A stretch of DNA of 64,000 bases from Lasiodiplodia sp. COLG20 (GCA_009801085.1 VNWV01000041.1:32123-96122); one strand, 5' to 3'. Positions 45,247-57,036 are shown, numbered from the stretch's first letter. Notes: a model not told the origin generated them from the letters alone. A program made the numbers and translations.

Positions 45247-47176
45247 TTAAATGATCAGTTCGAAGTCTCTATCAAAATGCGCAAAGATATCGAGGTCCGG
45301 CATGGTCTCAAAGATCATTTGGTCAAAGTTGTCAGCAACGCCAATCGCTCGTGGATTTCCCAGGTTCCCCTGTCCATAAATCAATCCAGACTCGTTCCCT
45401 GCATCTCCTACAACGTCCGTAGAGCTTTGACTCTGTAGTGCTGAGTTGATGCTGTTGGAAGTAGAGGCGGCCTCTACAGTATGCTGGTCTGGCCAAAGAG
45501 GCTCTATAGCTGGCATTTTATCGACCTCCCGCACGGTCTCCTCCGCCAAATTTGCCATGTTCACTGCTGAAGCAAACGTTGTCCCCAGTCTCCGGAGGAC
45601 GCTGCAGCTGAAAAGAATCTCTCTTCTAGCTCTCGTCCGAAAGATAGTGGCCTTGCTGGATCGGAAGTCCCGGTAAAATACTCTTAACGACAGTGACACG
45701 GCATATGGAATCGTCGGAAGCAGCGCTATATCCTCGCTTAATTCTTCGCGCACAATGGCAGAAATGCGACCGGCGGAAAGGCTTTGTCGGACATGTGATG
45801 CCGGCGATCTTGTTCTACATGCCAGAATGCCCACGGCGTGATACAAGATTTCGATTGTTGCTGAGAAAGTTAGCATTTGATGTATTAAAATATCAGCAGA
45901 GCGGAGATACCCATTAAACGAGAGCTGACAGAACTCGCATTGGACAAGTACACAATCTCCTCGAAGTCTGGAAACTCCGCATTTATGAAATCATCAGAGC
46001 TCCTCTCAACCATCCCTGGGCGATAGAGATTGATGGTTTGGTCCAGGAGCTTCACGGTCCTTAAGAAGACCCTAAAGCACGGATCCTGCTGACTGATGTA
46101 CAGATCCAGCTCCTGGCGGAGATCTCTTTCATGGATGAGCGTGGGTCGCCCACGAATTGCAGAGTTGAGCCGGTCTAATGCCCAGACGCAACAAAATAGT
46201 CTAGTCGCATTGGCAGTACACTTTCTGCCTGATCCTTGGTAAAGGTGCAGGCCCAGTGTCTGAGCGTAACTGACAACTCTTGCTGTAAGTTCGGCAGAGA
46301 AGTGGCGGTCGTAGGAGAGCTGGTTGAAAAGAGAGAGTAAGGTCAAGACTTGAATAATTACCGACTTGTCATTGACAGCTCCGAGGTTGATTGTGGTCAA
46401 TATGGCCAGCGACAACTGCTGAGCAAATTGATTGGGCTGCAACGGTGAGGAAGGATCGGACGAGAGTCGAAGGGAATTGTTCTGTTGTAAAGTGGCACTG
46501 GCGGCAAGGCAAATGGCCTGGGCCATGATCAATCTGATCGGAGAGTCTTCGGGAAGCTTATTAAATACATCCAAATCCAGTACGGGAAAGACAGGATGGA
46601 TGTCTCTTAAATAGATTGCCCGCAAAACATTAAAGTCGACGGGACTCGGGAGCAGAGAGAGGCATTGCTGCTCGAGATACGGAAGAAACAACTTTGATAT
46701 CAATGTGTCCGGGCTGTAGATGTAGTTAGACCGTGATTGTTGTGTCGGACAGGAGCTGGGCCTGTGAGATAGCCAGATGCCGAATTTATCTGGGTCGATG
46801 ACGCCATCGTTTCTTGATGGGGCTGCACCGGCCAGAAAGGTCGACTCGGGATTCATCTCACCCACATGGTATTGGTCCATGCGAGCTTCAGTCCCTTCGG
46901 CAGACCTGGGCGTTTCTGTCATAGTTGGTGGCGAACTACTTTGTTGACTGACAGAATTGACGGTCGACGCATTGGGCTCCTCCGCAGCTGGGCGTGGCGC
47001 TGGGGACAAAGCCGTAGGCGATGACACTGTGTCTTTGCCAGGTGTCTGATGGTCACATCGCTTCTAAGATTCAATCAGCGATGGATGCCGGCGCCAAGCA
47101 GGGAGCGACTAGCCTTGCGTTTGCGACATGCGTCACAGGCACGCGCACTGTTTGCGCTTTTGAGGCAATCCGCCAG
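45247..47176 (-). CDS. Fungal transcription factor with an incomplete Zn2Cys6 cluster (possibly decayed)
   Basis: The TF middle-homology region is well preserved: AIYLRDIHPVFPVLDLDVFNKLP, then SYAQTLGLHLYQGSG, LFCCVWALDRLNSAIRGRP and LYRPGM. One intron near 45880 leads to a C-terminal exon ending at 45247. The DNA-binding part is odd. The half motif CDACRKRK is readable at about 47114-47140 with a KRC continuation after a possible GC-donor intron. The next residues (DHQTPGK) lack the fourth, fifth and sixth cysteines, and no ATG precedes the half motif before an in-frame stop. The first in-frame ATG downstream is at 46922 (MTETPRSAEG), which would give a regulator with no zinc cluster. Either the gene is decaying or splicing is unusual. 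Confidence 0.65.
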
Positions 47177-47466
47177 GTGTGCTCTCGACAAAGTGGATCA
47201 TTGCGGGAGGAAGAGATAAGAGCCGGAGTTGGCACAAGGTGGGAATGAGACGCGGAGACGGAGTTTGTCGGCAGCTTGCGGAGATGAATGGAGGCACTGC
47301 GGAGTGGAGGCGGAGTTTCCATATCGGGAAATCGGCCCGCTTTCGCCGCTTGGACACCCATTCTTACCGTTCCTGTCACTTGCTATGCACCTTTTGCCTA
47401 CCGGAATGGCTTTTCTATTGCTTAAACAGCTGACTAAATAATACTACGCATTTCATTTTTGCTCCC

Positions 47467-49004
47467 TCAAGCTCCGATCCGCTTCTTGCACCTCATCACA
47501 AGTTCGTCGGGATTTGAGTTGAAGCGCTCCAGCGTCCGCAGCTCAAAGTCTGGGGAAAGAAACTCAAAATCAAAACGCCGAACCAAGGTTGAAATGACCA
47601 ATGTCTGCTCAAAGTAGGCAATGTTTCGCCCAATGCAAGCTCGTGGGCCGGTGCTGAAAGGAAAGTGCCCCTTGCTCATTCGTTCCTTATCTCCATCAAT
47701 CCACCGCTGCGGCCAGAACTTGTATGGTTGTTCGAAAATGTCTTCATTGTGCAGCAGCGTGTACGTTGGAACAGAAACAGTGACTCCTTCGGCGATGAAG
47801 CGTCCTACAATTTCACGCCCACCGCTTGGCACCAGACGAGGCAGACCAAAGGTACTTGCGGGTCGGAGGCGCAGTGATTCCTCAATGCATGCCCGCAGAA
47901 ATGGAAGCCGCGACACTACTTCGTAGCGAGGAAGCTCCTCAGGGCCAAACGCCGGGTCAAGCTCTTCGCGCAGCTTGGCCAGCACCTCAGGGTGCTTGTA
48001 GAGTAGGTAAATGGTGTTGGTCATTGCTGCCGTTGTCGTATCAGTGCCACCGTTCATCATGACGGCGCACTCGGACAGGATGGCTCCCAGCGGAAGGTTG
48101 TTCAATTCGCCTTTGCTGTTCGTAAGGAGCTTCGAGAAAATATCGTCACCTGCGTCGCCTTCTTGCAGTCGCTTCTTCGTGTTGTGGTAAATCATGTTGC
48201 CCCAGTCGTCGCCCGATCTCGTGTACGGGTGATAGGCGGCCAACTTCTTCGTAATCTTGAGCAGCGGCGCCTCGAAGCTCAGAAGGGTGTTGATGATGGT
48301 TGCATCATGCAGCGCCTTGATGAAATCGACCGTGTACAGTTTGCCCTCTGTCGTCTCTGCACACACGACATCATTGCCGCGCTCAAGGCAGCCCTGGGTC
48401 CATCCCCACACGAGCCTGGAGAAGAAGTCGATGGTGAAGTAGTTGAGATAGCGCCGGATGTTGATGTCCCGCCCTTCTACGGCGTGCATGTCGACCTGCT
48501 TCGCGAGCGTTGCTACTGTCTCAGCAACAATGGGCTCCAGCTGCACAATTGTCTTCTGCGCAAAGACATGGGCAAGCATCTTGCGCCTCTCTTGGTGCTG
48601 GGCCTTGTCCCTGGCGTCAGAGATGTTCCTGAATTCGCCAGCACCTCCATCGTACCAGCCATCCTTGAGAAAATTCGCGCCATGGCCGTAGATTTGCTGC
48701 ATAGCAGCAGGATCTGAGATTGAGATATGATTTGGTGCGATGCGTACATGCGTTCCCAGGTCTTGGTGCGCTTTGTCAATGGCCCGGTAGTGGTTGAGAC
48801 GCAGGTTGTGTGAGATGCGCCAAAGTGAAGAAACCCCTGCAAATGATGGCGAGGGGAATTGCCGGAGGTTCTTCCTGTCAATAAAGTAGCTGAAAAATGG
48901 GTGGATGAATATGAGGTATGCGCCGAAGGCCGCAACAACTGGTGCCGTGTCAGATTACCTGCCTACTCTGGGAATCAAATAAATCACTTACGTTGCAGAA
49001 TCAT
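47467..49004 (-). CDS. Cytochrome P450, benzoate-4-hydroxylase (CYP53)-like
   Basis: Start at 49004 (MILQ, then intron, then LVAAFGAYLIFIHPFFSYF as membrane anchor). It continues with LRQFPSPSFAGVSSLWRISHN and DLGTHVRIAPNHISISDPAAM. The rest is one long exon: I-helix MNGGTDTTTAAMT, EESLRLRPAS, FGLPRLVPSGG, FWPQRWIDG and haem loop FSTGPRACIGRN. The RLVPSGG and GTDTT features fit the CYP53/benzoate para-hydroxylase-like group. It lies between the damaged regulator and the first UstYa-like gene. It may therefore belong to the peptide cluster, to aromatic metabolism, or to neither. An inverted repeat lies 140-175 bases upstream. Confidence 0.9.
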
Positions 49005-49143
49005 CTTGGGTTGTTCTCGTAGTAATTTCTTGTTGTGAATTGCCTACCCGGCTTTGACTTCCACAATCCAGACCTTGCGGACTCTTAAATCAATCACCAC
49101 TGCACGTGAGTATGCAATGTTGCCTCATGGCTAGTGACATGTC

Positions 49144-49178
49144 AGAGGCGGAGATGCTGGTTTAGGAAGTCCGCCTCT
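49144..49178. promoter_or_regulatory. Inverted repeat upstream of the CYP53-like gene
   Basis: Perfect 9-bp arms (AGAGGCGGA and TCCGCCTCT) with a 17-base spacer lie in the short region between the P450 start (49004) and the 3' end of the UstYa-like gene (49362). CGG/CCG half-sites point to a Zn2Cys6 regulator. Confidence 0.5.
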
Positions 49179-49361
49179 CCGACATGACCCCGCTTAATCC
49201 GTCCATGCTGCCACTTCTACCCGCTCTAGCACCCACTATTCTTCCGTTGGCTCCACTTTCCGTAGCTGCCCCAGTTTTCACTACCGCCCCAGCCTCTTCT
49301 ATGACTACCAATAGCAAAAAGAGAAACAGTCAGAATGTAGCTGACATATCCTGGCCGCTGT

Positions 49362-50144
49362 TCAATCCAGCGTAACGCATCGAGCGAACAGCATGTCTAC
49401 CCTGGTATTGATGTGCTTGAAATCTGAGTACTTGGGGGCTGAGATCATGTCGACACAGTGCTGGGTGTGTGCGAGCGGGATGGCCTCGTCGGTGACAAGG
49501 TGGCGGGACATGCCGGCGAGGTGGAGCAGCTTGAAAATGTACAGGCAGTGCACGACGTGGTAGCCCTGCTCCGTGTAGACGCGGGGGGTGCTGGTGAGGG
49601 CGTCATCGGGAATCTCTTGGGTGGCGTTGAGGTCGTAGTACCACTTCCAGGGCCCATGCTTCTCCATCCACTGCCGCGATTCATCTGGGTTGTAGCACCG
49701 CGGGTGGATCCACCCAAAGCTCATTAAGTCCCACACGCAGCCCAGCGCCTGTGCCTCCTCGGGAGAGTTTCCGCAGTGCTCGACCACGTGCGACCCGCCC
49801 TGGTATGTGGGCCAGATGGGCACAAGCGAGCCTGCCTGCCGCCGCTGCGCGATAATGAGTACCAACGAGAGCACCCCGAGCGTCACGATGACGGATAGTA
49901 GGATGAGCGCCGAACAAAGCTTTGAGCGTGTCGAGTTGCGGTTGCGGTTCCAGTCGAGCTTCTCGCCTGCGATGAATGGCTGGTGCTCTTCTCCTTCGCC
50001 GGGACTAACAGGTAGGTCTTGGTAGGCCGCGTCGGTCGATGAACTAGCCCCTGAGGAACAGAACATCAGTCAGCGCAACCGCAGAAATGCTCACAGATGG
50101 TGGAACTCACACGTCGCCATGTTCTTTGCCAGTTTGGAAAACAT
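49362..50144 (-). CDS. Divergent UstYa-like (DUF3328-related) membrane protein A
   Basis: The start is taken at 50144 (MFSKLAKNMATW) with an intron after ATW. An in-frame ATG at 50120 is also possible. It has one membrane segment (LCSALILLSVIVTLGVLSLVLII, near residue 60) typical of type II proteins. The lumenal domain has CGNSPEEAQALGCVWDLM and WIHPRCYN. Two HxxHC motifs (YHVVHCLYIF and AHTQHCVDMI) match the paired motif thought to be catalytic in UstYa proteins. UstYa-family oxidases modify RiPP cores in the secretory pathway. It is paired divergently with the GNAT gene at 50410, with about 265 bases between them. Confidence 0.78.
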
Positions 50145-50409
50145 TGCAGATGACCATAATTCGATGTGTAATTGACGCAACTATTATATTTCAAGTGAGA
50201 TGTAGAAGGACCCACATGTAAAACATGAAATTGCGTTCCCCTACTGTCCGGCCGATGGTTGCAGCATTTCCCGGAGGTGGCGCAAGAATGTTCGGAGCCG
50301 AAGAATTTCGGCACTGGCTGACTTTCGGAGGCACGGAGCCTGCACCTCGAACGAACTTCCACTGAAGAATGCAAACTTGAGAAACAACCACGACAATCAA
50401 TACGGCGCC

Positions 50410-51211
50410 ATGATCAGTCCGTCAGCTCATCAGCAAAGTACTCAGAAGTACGTCATACAGCCAGTTTCGCCTGCCCAAGATGCGGAGGACCTTGCCGAGA
50501 CCATGGTGCGCGCCTTCTACCAGGATCTGCATTGGGCTTCGCTCTGGAAAAACACGACCCTGGATGAAATCATCGAAGACTGCAAACGACGGCTTCCGCG
50601 GAACCTGATCGGCGACCTCTGCATCAAGCGGCACCAGAAAGTAGTGGAACTTGCAACAGGCAAGGCGGTGGGATATGCTCGCTGGCTACTGCCGGGAGAA
50701 GCAGCCGAAGAGGAGCGCTGGGCCGATGCTGCGGTGCCGACAGTCGACGACTCGACGCGACGACACTTTGAACAGTTGTTTGAGAGCGTCACCCACGACG
50801 GCGGCAAGATCCGCCATCTCGACGATGCCATGGTAAGCGAGCTGAGCCTCGCCATCGAAGTGGCTGAAGACCATGTGCGGCGCGGGGATGCCGACTTTCT
50901 CAGTAAGCTGCCACCCCCTTACCTATGCGGCAGATTGCTGATCATCCTTGCAACAAGCACTCGATTATTTGGCCACACATCCTGACCACCAGCGGCGTGG
51001 TGTAGGAAGCATGCTTCTGCGGAGCGGCCTTGCTTACGCGGACGAGAAGCGTCTGAAGGTGTTGGTTGTTGCCAAAACGCCGGGGGTAAAGCTGTACGAA
51101 CATCACGGGTTCTGCATTGTAGAGGTGGTAGAACAGGAGCGTCCGCAATATGGCTGGTCCACACCGTATAGGACAACTATTCTCGTACGACATCCCAGGC
51201 CAACGATGTGA
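50410..51211 (+). CDS. GNAT-family N-acetyltransferase
   Basis: Start at 50410 (MISPSAHQQSTQKYVIQP). The N-terminal part has AEDLAETMVRAFYQD. An intron (about 50902-50963) joins ADFLS to LDYLATHPDHQRRGVGSML, which is the acetyl-CoA-binding motif A (Q/RxxGxG/A). KLYEHHGFCIVE follows as motif B. There is no signal peptide. In fungal clusters such proteins acetylate amines or give self-protection. Here the predicted peptide has two lysines and an N-terminal amine per unit, so N-acetylation is possible but unproven. A detoxification role is equally possible. Confidence 0.85.
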
Positions 51212-51425
51212 CCCATTACTTTCCATGGAGAAACCATCCCGTGTAGGAAGAGAGGAGTAGGAATCAGCACAATTAATAGCCAGAATAAATCTTTAAAGAG
51301 TAGACACGTCTGGATTCTTACATCGTTTATATGCATTCATCTGAGCTACGTAAAGTGATCCATTATTCGTAACTAAACACTAAATGCAAGCTGATATAGG
51401 GTGAATCATCATACCATGTCTATCA

Positions 51426-52847
51426 TTACAAACCAAGCGTGCTCCAGGACTTTGCCAGTGCTGTCAGGAATTCCGCTTGCACGGCTACAAAAAGAGGTCC
51501 AGGGGTGGAATCAAGATCCTGCAGAGTCCCCAATCCCGCAAGAAGCATGGCGGCGCGCCGTTTCACCCTCGACAGCCCCTCCTGCACCTGGACTCTGGGG
51601 GATCCAGGGGGTTGACTTGATGGCGAAGTTATCTCGTTGAGGCTTACGGAGACGACTTTGTTTAGCAACTCGTATGCGCTGCTCAGAAGCAGGCAGCATT
51701 TTGTTACTACCAAAGCCGGCACGCAAATGGCGCACAAAGCCATCTCTTCGGCCGTTCCAAGAGCGTGTTGTACGGCTTCGAGAGACGAAATGTATTGCAT
51801 GTCCTCGCGTGCAGCGGAGAGCCGATCTAGAGAGCTCAATGCGGCCTGGGAGCAGCTGCATTGGAGCTTGTCCTGTCGCCCACAATGAACTGCTCGGGCT
51901 CCACATTTCAACCTGCGGTAGATTTCAACTTGTAAGCTACTATTGCAAATTAAATAGTAGCTGATGGTCTACTTACGAGTCATTTCTGGGCTCAGCCGGC
52001 GTCGACTGAAACGCCCGACTACATTGACACATTTGAGGCGCCGAAACCGCTCTTGCATCAGGGTCGTCCGTATTGTCTTGGCACCTTGACTTTTCCCGGT
52101 CAGCGTCTGCTTCTCAGCTCAATGGCATCCAAATCCTGCTTCAACTTACGAGTAGCTGGCTAAAACCTATGAGGTCCTCCGCTTGATCCGGCCTGATTGA
52201 TGAAAAATTTGCAGTCGAACCTCCGTCTTTGACACCTGTTGCCCCAGTAACAATTCCCCCTCCATCTGGTACCAGGATATTGTTCAGCAAGAGGATCTCA
52301 TGTGCGGAAGAGGAAAATCCACCATTTACAGCGGGCCAGTCTGCCAAGTCATCCATCTGCAGCGGTACGAGGCAATGTGCGGAATTGATTCCCATCGTTG
52401 ATGGCGAAAACATGTCCCAAAGGTCGGGCGAATTGTTAGGGGTTGGAGGGCCTTGGTACTGCTTTTCTGCAGATGTCGAGTCAGTGGGTGAGCAGTCTGA
52501 CAAGGCGAGCCATGCATACCAGAACCACAACGTCCTTCGTTGCCTTCATCATCGTCGCCGTCGTCGTTGTCAGCATTCTCCACAGATGAGATGCTTCTGG
52601 CTCGCTGGTGCAACTTCCTACCCTCCATAACGTCCGACACTTCTCTCCGCATCCAGGCTGATGATGGTCGGCGGGTCCTCGATTTCTTCGGCCGGCCCAT
52701 CCACTTGCCAAGGCTGTAGGTGCATACGCTCTTGGTCATCCGACAGCGGGCGCAACCCGACTGCTCCATTGTGCACTTGACCTTGCACCGATAGCATTGG
52801 TCGCATGCTTTTGAGTTGCCCTTCCCCGAATCCATGGACGACTGCAT
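51426..52847 (-). CDS. AflR-like Zn(II)2Cys6 cluster regulator
   Basis: Start at 52847 (MQSSMDSGKGNSKACDQC). The zinc cluster is complete: CDQCYRCKVKC-x6-CARCRMTKSVC, followed by a basic RPKKSRTRRPSS stretch. An intron near 52472-52522 leads to EKQYQGPPTPNNSPDLWDMFSPS. The C-terminal exon (51426-51911) has the helix-rich AflR-type tail (SSLEAVQHALGTAEEMALCA-x-VVTKCCLLLSSAYELL). This architecture is typical of pathway-specific regulators. It sits between the GNAT/UstYa-like pair and the UstYa gene and is the obvious candidate to control the peptide cluster. Confidence 0.88.
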
Positions 52848-54035
52848 TGGACGTGGTGGTGCATACGACAGGGAGTTGGAAGGGATTCCCTCTTACGTTT
52901 TCCTCACTCACTCTCGTTGCTTTTGCAGACCTCGTCCGTTCTGCAGGGCGGTAAGCCAGAGGCTTATAAGGTTTACGCCTACTATTTTCAGTCCAACAAG
53001 TACTTCTATCTACCACCTTGTACGAGGCGTACCGACTCGCCGCACAGCTGCGTACTATGCTAAGCATGACGATCGTGGCCGCAATAGCCATACGGTGAGC
53101 AACGTGAGGTGTCGCAATCGCGCTACCACGTGTACTGTAGCCCGAGGGTAGCTCTTGCTAGCGTGCTTCACTGCAACAAGGGCTAAAAACAGGTTTTGTG
53201 AAGCGGTTCAGCCAGTAGGACATCACTGAAAAACACCTTAAATTCAAAGATCTACATCAGGTCCGCGCTAGAGATAATATGTCCTCCTCTTATTACAGTA
53301 TCTCATGGATGATACGGTGTCTGGCTTACGAGTCAGCAAGTCGTATTGGTCCGCAAGTCATGAATTTCCGATGCTTTTCTGAGTGGCAACAAATCTCTAA
53401 GCAACTCCCGCCAGGAAGAGTTGTCCCTTCAGCCGTTGGGTTGCAGCCATACTATACACACCGGGTTAGCGTTTGCACCAAATACGAGATTCGACACAAC
53501 CTCGTATTTGATGCGAAGATGATAGGGCGGCGATGCGCCCGGTTACAAAGTTAAATATTCTCAGAAACAGCCGCAGGGCTACGAATGCTTACTTTAACCA
53601 AGGCTTATCTCAGCGCCCTATTCTATACTAGAGCGCCGCTCTAGAAATAGCTTAACAGACCGCCTTTTCTAATGTCCGTTGGGCTACGACGCTATAACTC
53701 TATCTATGAAAAAGGACTAACACGTCGATTACGAAAATCGCATCCGAGCAGTGCCGTAGTCTTTTGACATCATCATACATGTAAATTTACATCAACTCTC
53801 TCCTGCATATAACAGATGCCAAGTGTCCCAGTTCCGGGAAATGCGTTGAGTTCGGAGTTACAGGCTCAACTTTCCGGCGGCTCCGCAAGCCGGCCACTTC
53901 GACCATTGTGTAAAAAAGAATACGAGATACGAAAATGGAAGGAATAGCTACTCAGTACATTTCTATTAAAATGCTACGATCTGCTTTTTCCATTATCTTT
54001 ATTATTATTTTAAAACAAATATTTGATTGTTACAA
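52848..54035. other. Intergenic region, partly AT-rich; promoter of the UstYa gene
   Basis: No gene recognised. A 91-codon frame at 53279-53554 has no domain and no exon partners. About 53560-53800 looks weakly RIP-like. Near 53874-53893 a CCGGC...GCCGG inverted repeat spans GGCTCCG, about 150 bases before the UstYa start. Confidence 0.4.
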
Positions 54036-55010
54036 ATGTCTTATCCGATTCAAGTAGAGCCACAAGAAGAAGTGCCCTTTTTGTACAATGAAATCCATAC
54101 ATCAATGCAACTTCCAGGATCGAGAGGATTGCCCAGAAGCTCAATTTCGACTGGGAGAGCACAGCGACGGAAGGAGGCAAGACAGAAAGTCAACGACCGA
54201 ATCTGGCCACTGCACCTGCTACACACTGTCGTCTGGCTGGCAACTCTGTTTGCTGTCTTCATTGCAGGCTGGAAGACGTCATCCCAAATGGCATTGGCGA
54301 GAAATTGGAAAGATAAGGCTGCAGTGTCCCGACGATGGATGCCAAATCGAGACTTCGATCCAGTCATGGGACAACGCACAGACGTGAGCGACGCGGCGTG
54401 GGACACGATGCATTCACGTGAGTTGGGTCCCCAGCAGAAAGCAGCAAAGCGAAGCGGAAATGGAAGTGCTCCTTTGCTTTGCCCAATTCCCCGCATTACT
54501 GTCACTGCTGACTTAGGAAGGCTATGTCGGCATCGAAGACCCAGCCAACGAGGGCTATCCTCCGTCATCCTTCGCGCCAGAATACGGGAACGTTAGCGCC
54601 TATGCAGTCTCGGCTTTCCACCAGCTGCACTGTCTGTGAGTCTTGCTACCGAATGGAGAGGCGCACCTCGATGTCACCATGTTGCTGACAGGAATAATAC
54701 CAGACGGACAATCCGCAGCGCCTGGTTTGCAGTTCTCGAGCGAGGTCCATCTGTACTCGACAATCCGTCCGGCGTACCGGGCCACCCATCAACAAAAAAG
54801 GCACTCGGTCCGCACATCACCCACTGCTTCGATTTCATTCGCCAGGCGCTCATGTGTTTTGCTGACTCCACACTTGAGCCGTTTCTTGAAGAGGATGGCG
54901 TCACATTGCAACCCCGCGGATCCAGTGGATGGGGCGTGACACATCAATGCCGGGACTTCAACGCACTCGTCGACTGGGCGGAACAAAGGGCAATTTTCCA
55001 AGGGCTGTGA
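54036..55010 (+). CDS. UstYa-family oxidase (DUF3328), canonical
   Basis: Start at 54036 (MSYPIQVEPQEEVPF). One membrane segment lies near residues 60-82 (LHLLHTVVWLATLFAVFIAGW), making a type II protein. Two introns are needed: one near 54418-54520, using an AAG acceptor to give YVGIEDPANEGYPPSSFAPEY, and one near 54634-54691. Both catalytic-type motifs are present: FHQLHCL and HITHCFDFIRQALMCFADSTLEP, followed by the conserved GWGVTHQCRDF and W near the end. This family performs oxidative cyclisation or other oxidation of RiPP cores (ustiloxin, phomopsin, asperipin-type pathways). It lies about 2 kb from the repeat precursor gene and is intact. Confidence 0.9.
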
Positions 55011-55857
55011 CTGTGAGTAATGGGCTTCTTAGACAGTGCGGGGGCATGAAACGAAGATCAGTGTGTAGTTAACTTTGAGCCTTCGCATATAAAAAGTGAT
55101 TGGGGTGTATGTGTTGTTGGGAGCAGTGGTGGATGACCTCGGAGTTCGCACTTCGGCTGCGGGCTAAAATCTCTATGAGTTGCAAGCTCTGTAGAGGGCA
55201 AGTGTCACCTCAGATAAGCGATGTGCAGAGATAAGTTGATCTGCGTAATCGCCACCAAATCCCCGCATCAACTTTGTTCATATTTTGTCTGAGAATCCTT
55301 ATCCGCAGTTGTCCGGTTCGCCGCAAACACAGGGTGGGGCCGGCCGTCCATCTGCTTCCGTACGTCCGTGGCACTCTTCTATATCATTGGCTACCTGTGC
55401 TGCAACCCGGAGCCCATGCTGCCCGTGTACTAATTTTCTAGACGCGCTGGGTGCCCGATTGTATTTTGCAAATCGCCATCAGGGAGAATCTTAGCCGCAC
55501 TAAGATTCTGTCAGAAAGTCAAGTGTTATAGAGAGCCAGTGGTATTAATCTGATACGTCTTATAAGTAAGGCTGGGTTCAGTAACGTTTGAGCTCCGGTA
55601 TTTACGTCTGAACTGTGTCATTCGGCTCCGGACATTGGAAAGTTCGGATCCGCCTGGACCTTTTTTTCTCCGTACATGTTAGCGGTGCAAGACTACCGAG
55701 AGGGTAGTATCACGTGGAATTCAAATGGAATTGTCGTGCTGAACGGGATGATTGATGGTGTTATTTTTTGGTTGATGTCCTTTCTCACCTTTCGCTTTAG
55801 GTCACCCAGGAATCAAGTCGAGTCCGCAGACAGCCCCAGTTCATCAAGTCCCCAGCC
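55011..55857. other. Intergenic region with promoter of UstYa-like gene B
   Basis: No gene recognised in about 850 bases. A CGGATCCG palindrome (55645-55652) and CGGCTCCG (55623-55630) lie 200-240 bases upstream of the start at 55858 and may be regulator sites. Confidence 0.4.
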
Positions 55858-56586
55858 ATGTATCGGTTTCCATCTCTGCCCAAATATTCTCTTCTTTCCT
55901 CGCCTGACGAGGGAATGGTGGGCGACCAGCGGCCTGTAGCTCACCCTTTATACATACGTAAAATCGTCACGGTCATTGCATTGAGTTTGCTTTCGCTTGC
56001 AGCCACATTTCTTCTCCTTCTCGCTCTTTGCATCACCTTCATCTCTCTCCTCCCACGGCTTCTTGCCAGGTCATCATTGGAAGCCTTGTGCCCTGTCGGG
56101 TCAGGGAGCTCCAAGTTGGTGCAAACTTCCGCCAGCTACAAGGCCGGCACGGCCCAACCGTGCGGCAGCTCGCCCGTCGAAGCGAAAGCGGCCGGGTGTG
56201 TTTTCGACCTGATGACCGTATCATGGCTGCCGCTGGAGTGCTACGACAGTGAGCTGACGGCGCAGTTTATGGAGGAATGGCCGTGGAAATTCTATCTGTC
56301 CAACTCGACATTGCCCGAGGCGCCACCAGAATCACGCGAGGAAATTCCATCGCTGGAAGCCATCAGCAGCACCACTGAGCTCATGTGGACGGACCGCCGC
56401 TTTCACATCTATCACTGTATCTACGGCTGGAAGATGATGCATCGCGCCGTTGAACGCGGCTGGAAGATGGAAAGCTCCTTGACTTCGTACCACCACACCG
56501 AGCATTGCTCCGACACTCTTGCCAACACGACGGTACCCATGGATGCTGTAGTCACCAGGGTCGAGCTTTCATACCCCGCCCGTTGA
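55858..56586 (+). CDS. Divergent UstYa-like (DUF3328-related) membrane protein B
   Basis: Single exon of 242 residues from the ATG at 55858 (MYRFPSLPKYS). One strong membrane segment lies near residues 40-65 (VIALSLLSLAATFLLLLAL). Then come PCGSSPVEAKAAGCVFDLM, SWLPLECYDSEL and WPWKFYL, and the paired motifs FHIYHCIYGWKMMHRA and YHHTEHCSDTL. It is the same type as the protein at 49362-50144, with which it shares the CG-S/N-SP-EA-GC block. It is clearly different from the canonical UstYa at 54036. It is probably lumenal and acts on the same secreted precursor. The gene ends about 450 bases from the convergent precursor gene. Confidence 0.8.
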   Translation: MYRFPSLPKYSLLSSPDEGMVGDQRPVAHPLYIRKIVTVIALSLLSLAATFLLLLALCITFISLLPRLLARSSLEALCPVGSGSSKLVQTSASYKAGTAQPCGSSPVEAKAAGCVFDLMTVSWLPLECYDSELTAQFMEEWPWKFYLSNSTLPEAPPESREEIPSLEAISSTTELMWTDRRFHIYHCIYGWKMMHRAVERGWKMESSLTSYHHTEHCSDTLANTTVPMDAVVTRVELSYPAR

Positions 56587-57036
56587 TCCATGAGATCGGA
56601 CTGATTGGGAACGCGGGAGAATTTCGCGCAGTAGTTTCTTTGCAGGTGTTTCATAGTACAAATATCAAGTCTATTGCAAAGCGTGGGTTGATGTGGTATA
56701 TAACTCCGTGCACTATCTCCTTTTGTTTCTTCTTATACGAAATAGCAATGCCGTGTTTGTAATCAAAGAGCAAATCGAACAAGTAATTGGCAAATCGTTA
56801 ACCTGATGACAATAAATTCCTAGAGGACTGCTCGTCGAAATTAAATAATTAAGTAATCTTAATTTGAATTCATTAAGGGAGAACATAGTTATAAATTTTT
56901 AGTTCCCGAATCACCGAAGCTGTAGCATTCGTGACGTACATATTGCGTCTAATCTCGCATGCACTGAATTTCATTACTGAAACTGTTTACTTGACTGTAG
57001 TTACAGCATGATAGGTAGCATCCCCATAGAGGTTTC
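56587..57036. other. Intergenic region between convergent genes
   Basis: It holds the 3' flanks of UstYa-like gene B and the precursor gene, AT-rich. It may contain both terminators. No gene recognised. Confidence 0.4.

Noticed and set aside
53279..53554. Plus-strand frame of 91 codons between the regulator and UstYa genes, considered as a second peptide precursor
   Set aside because: No signal peptide, no dibasic repeats and no exon structure.
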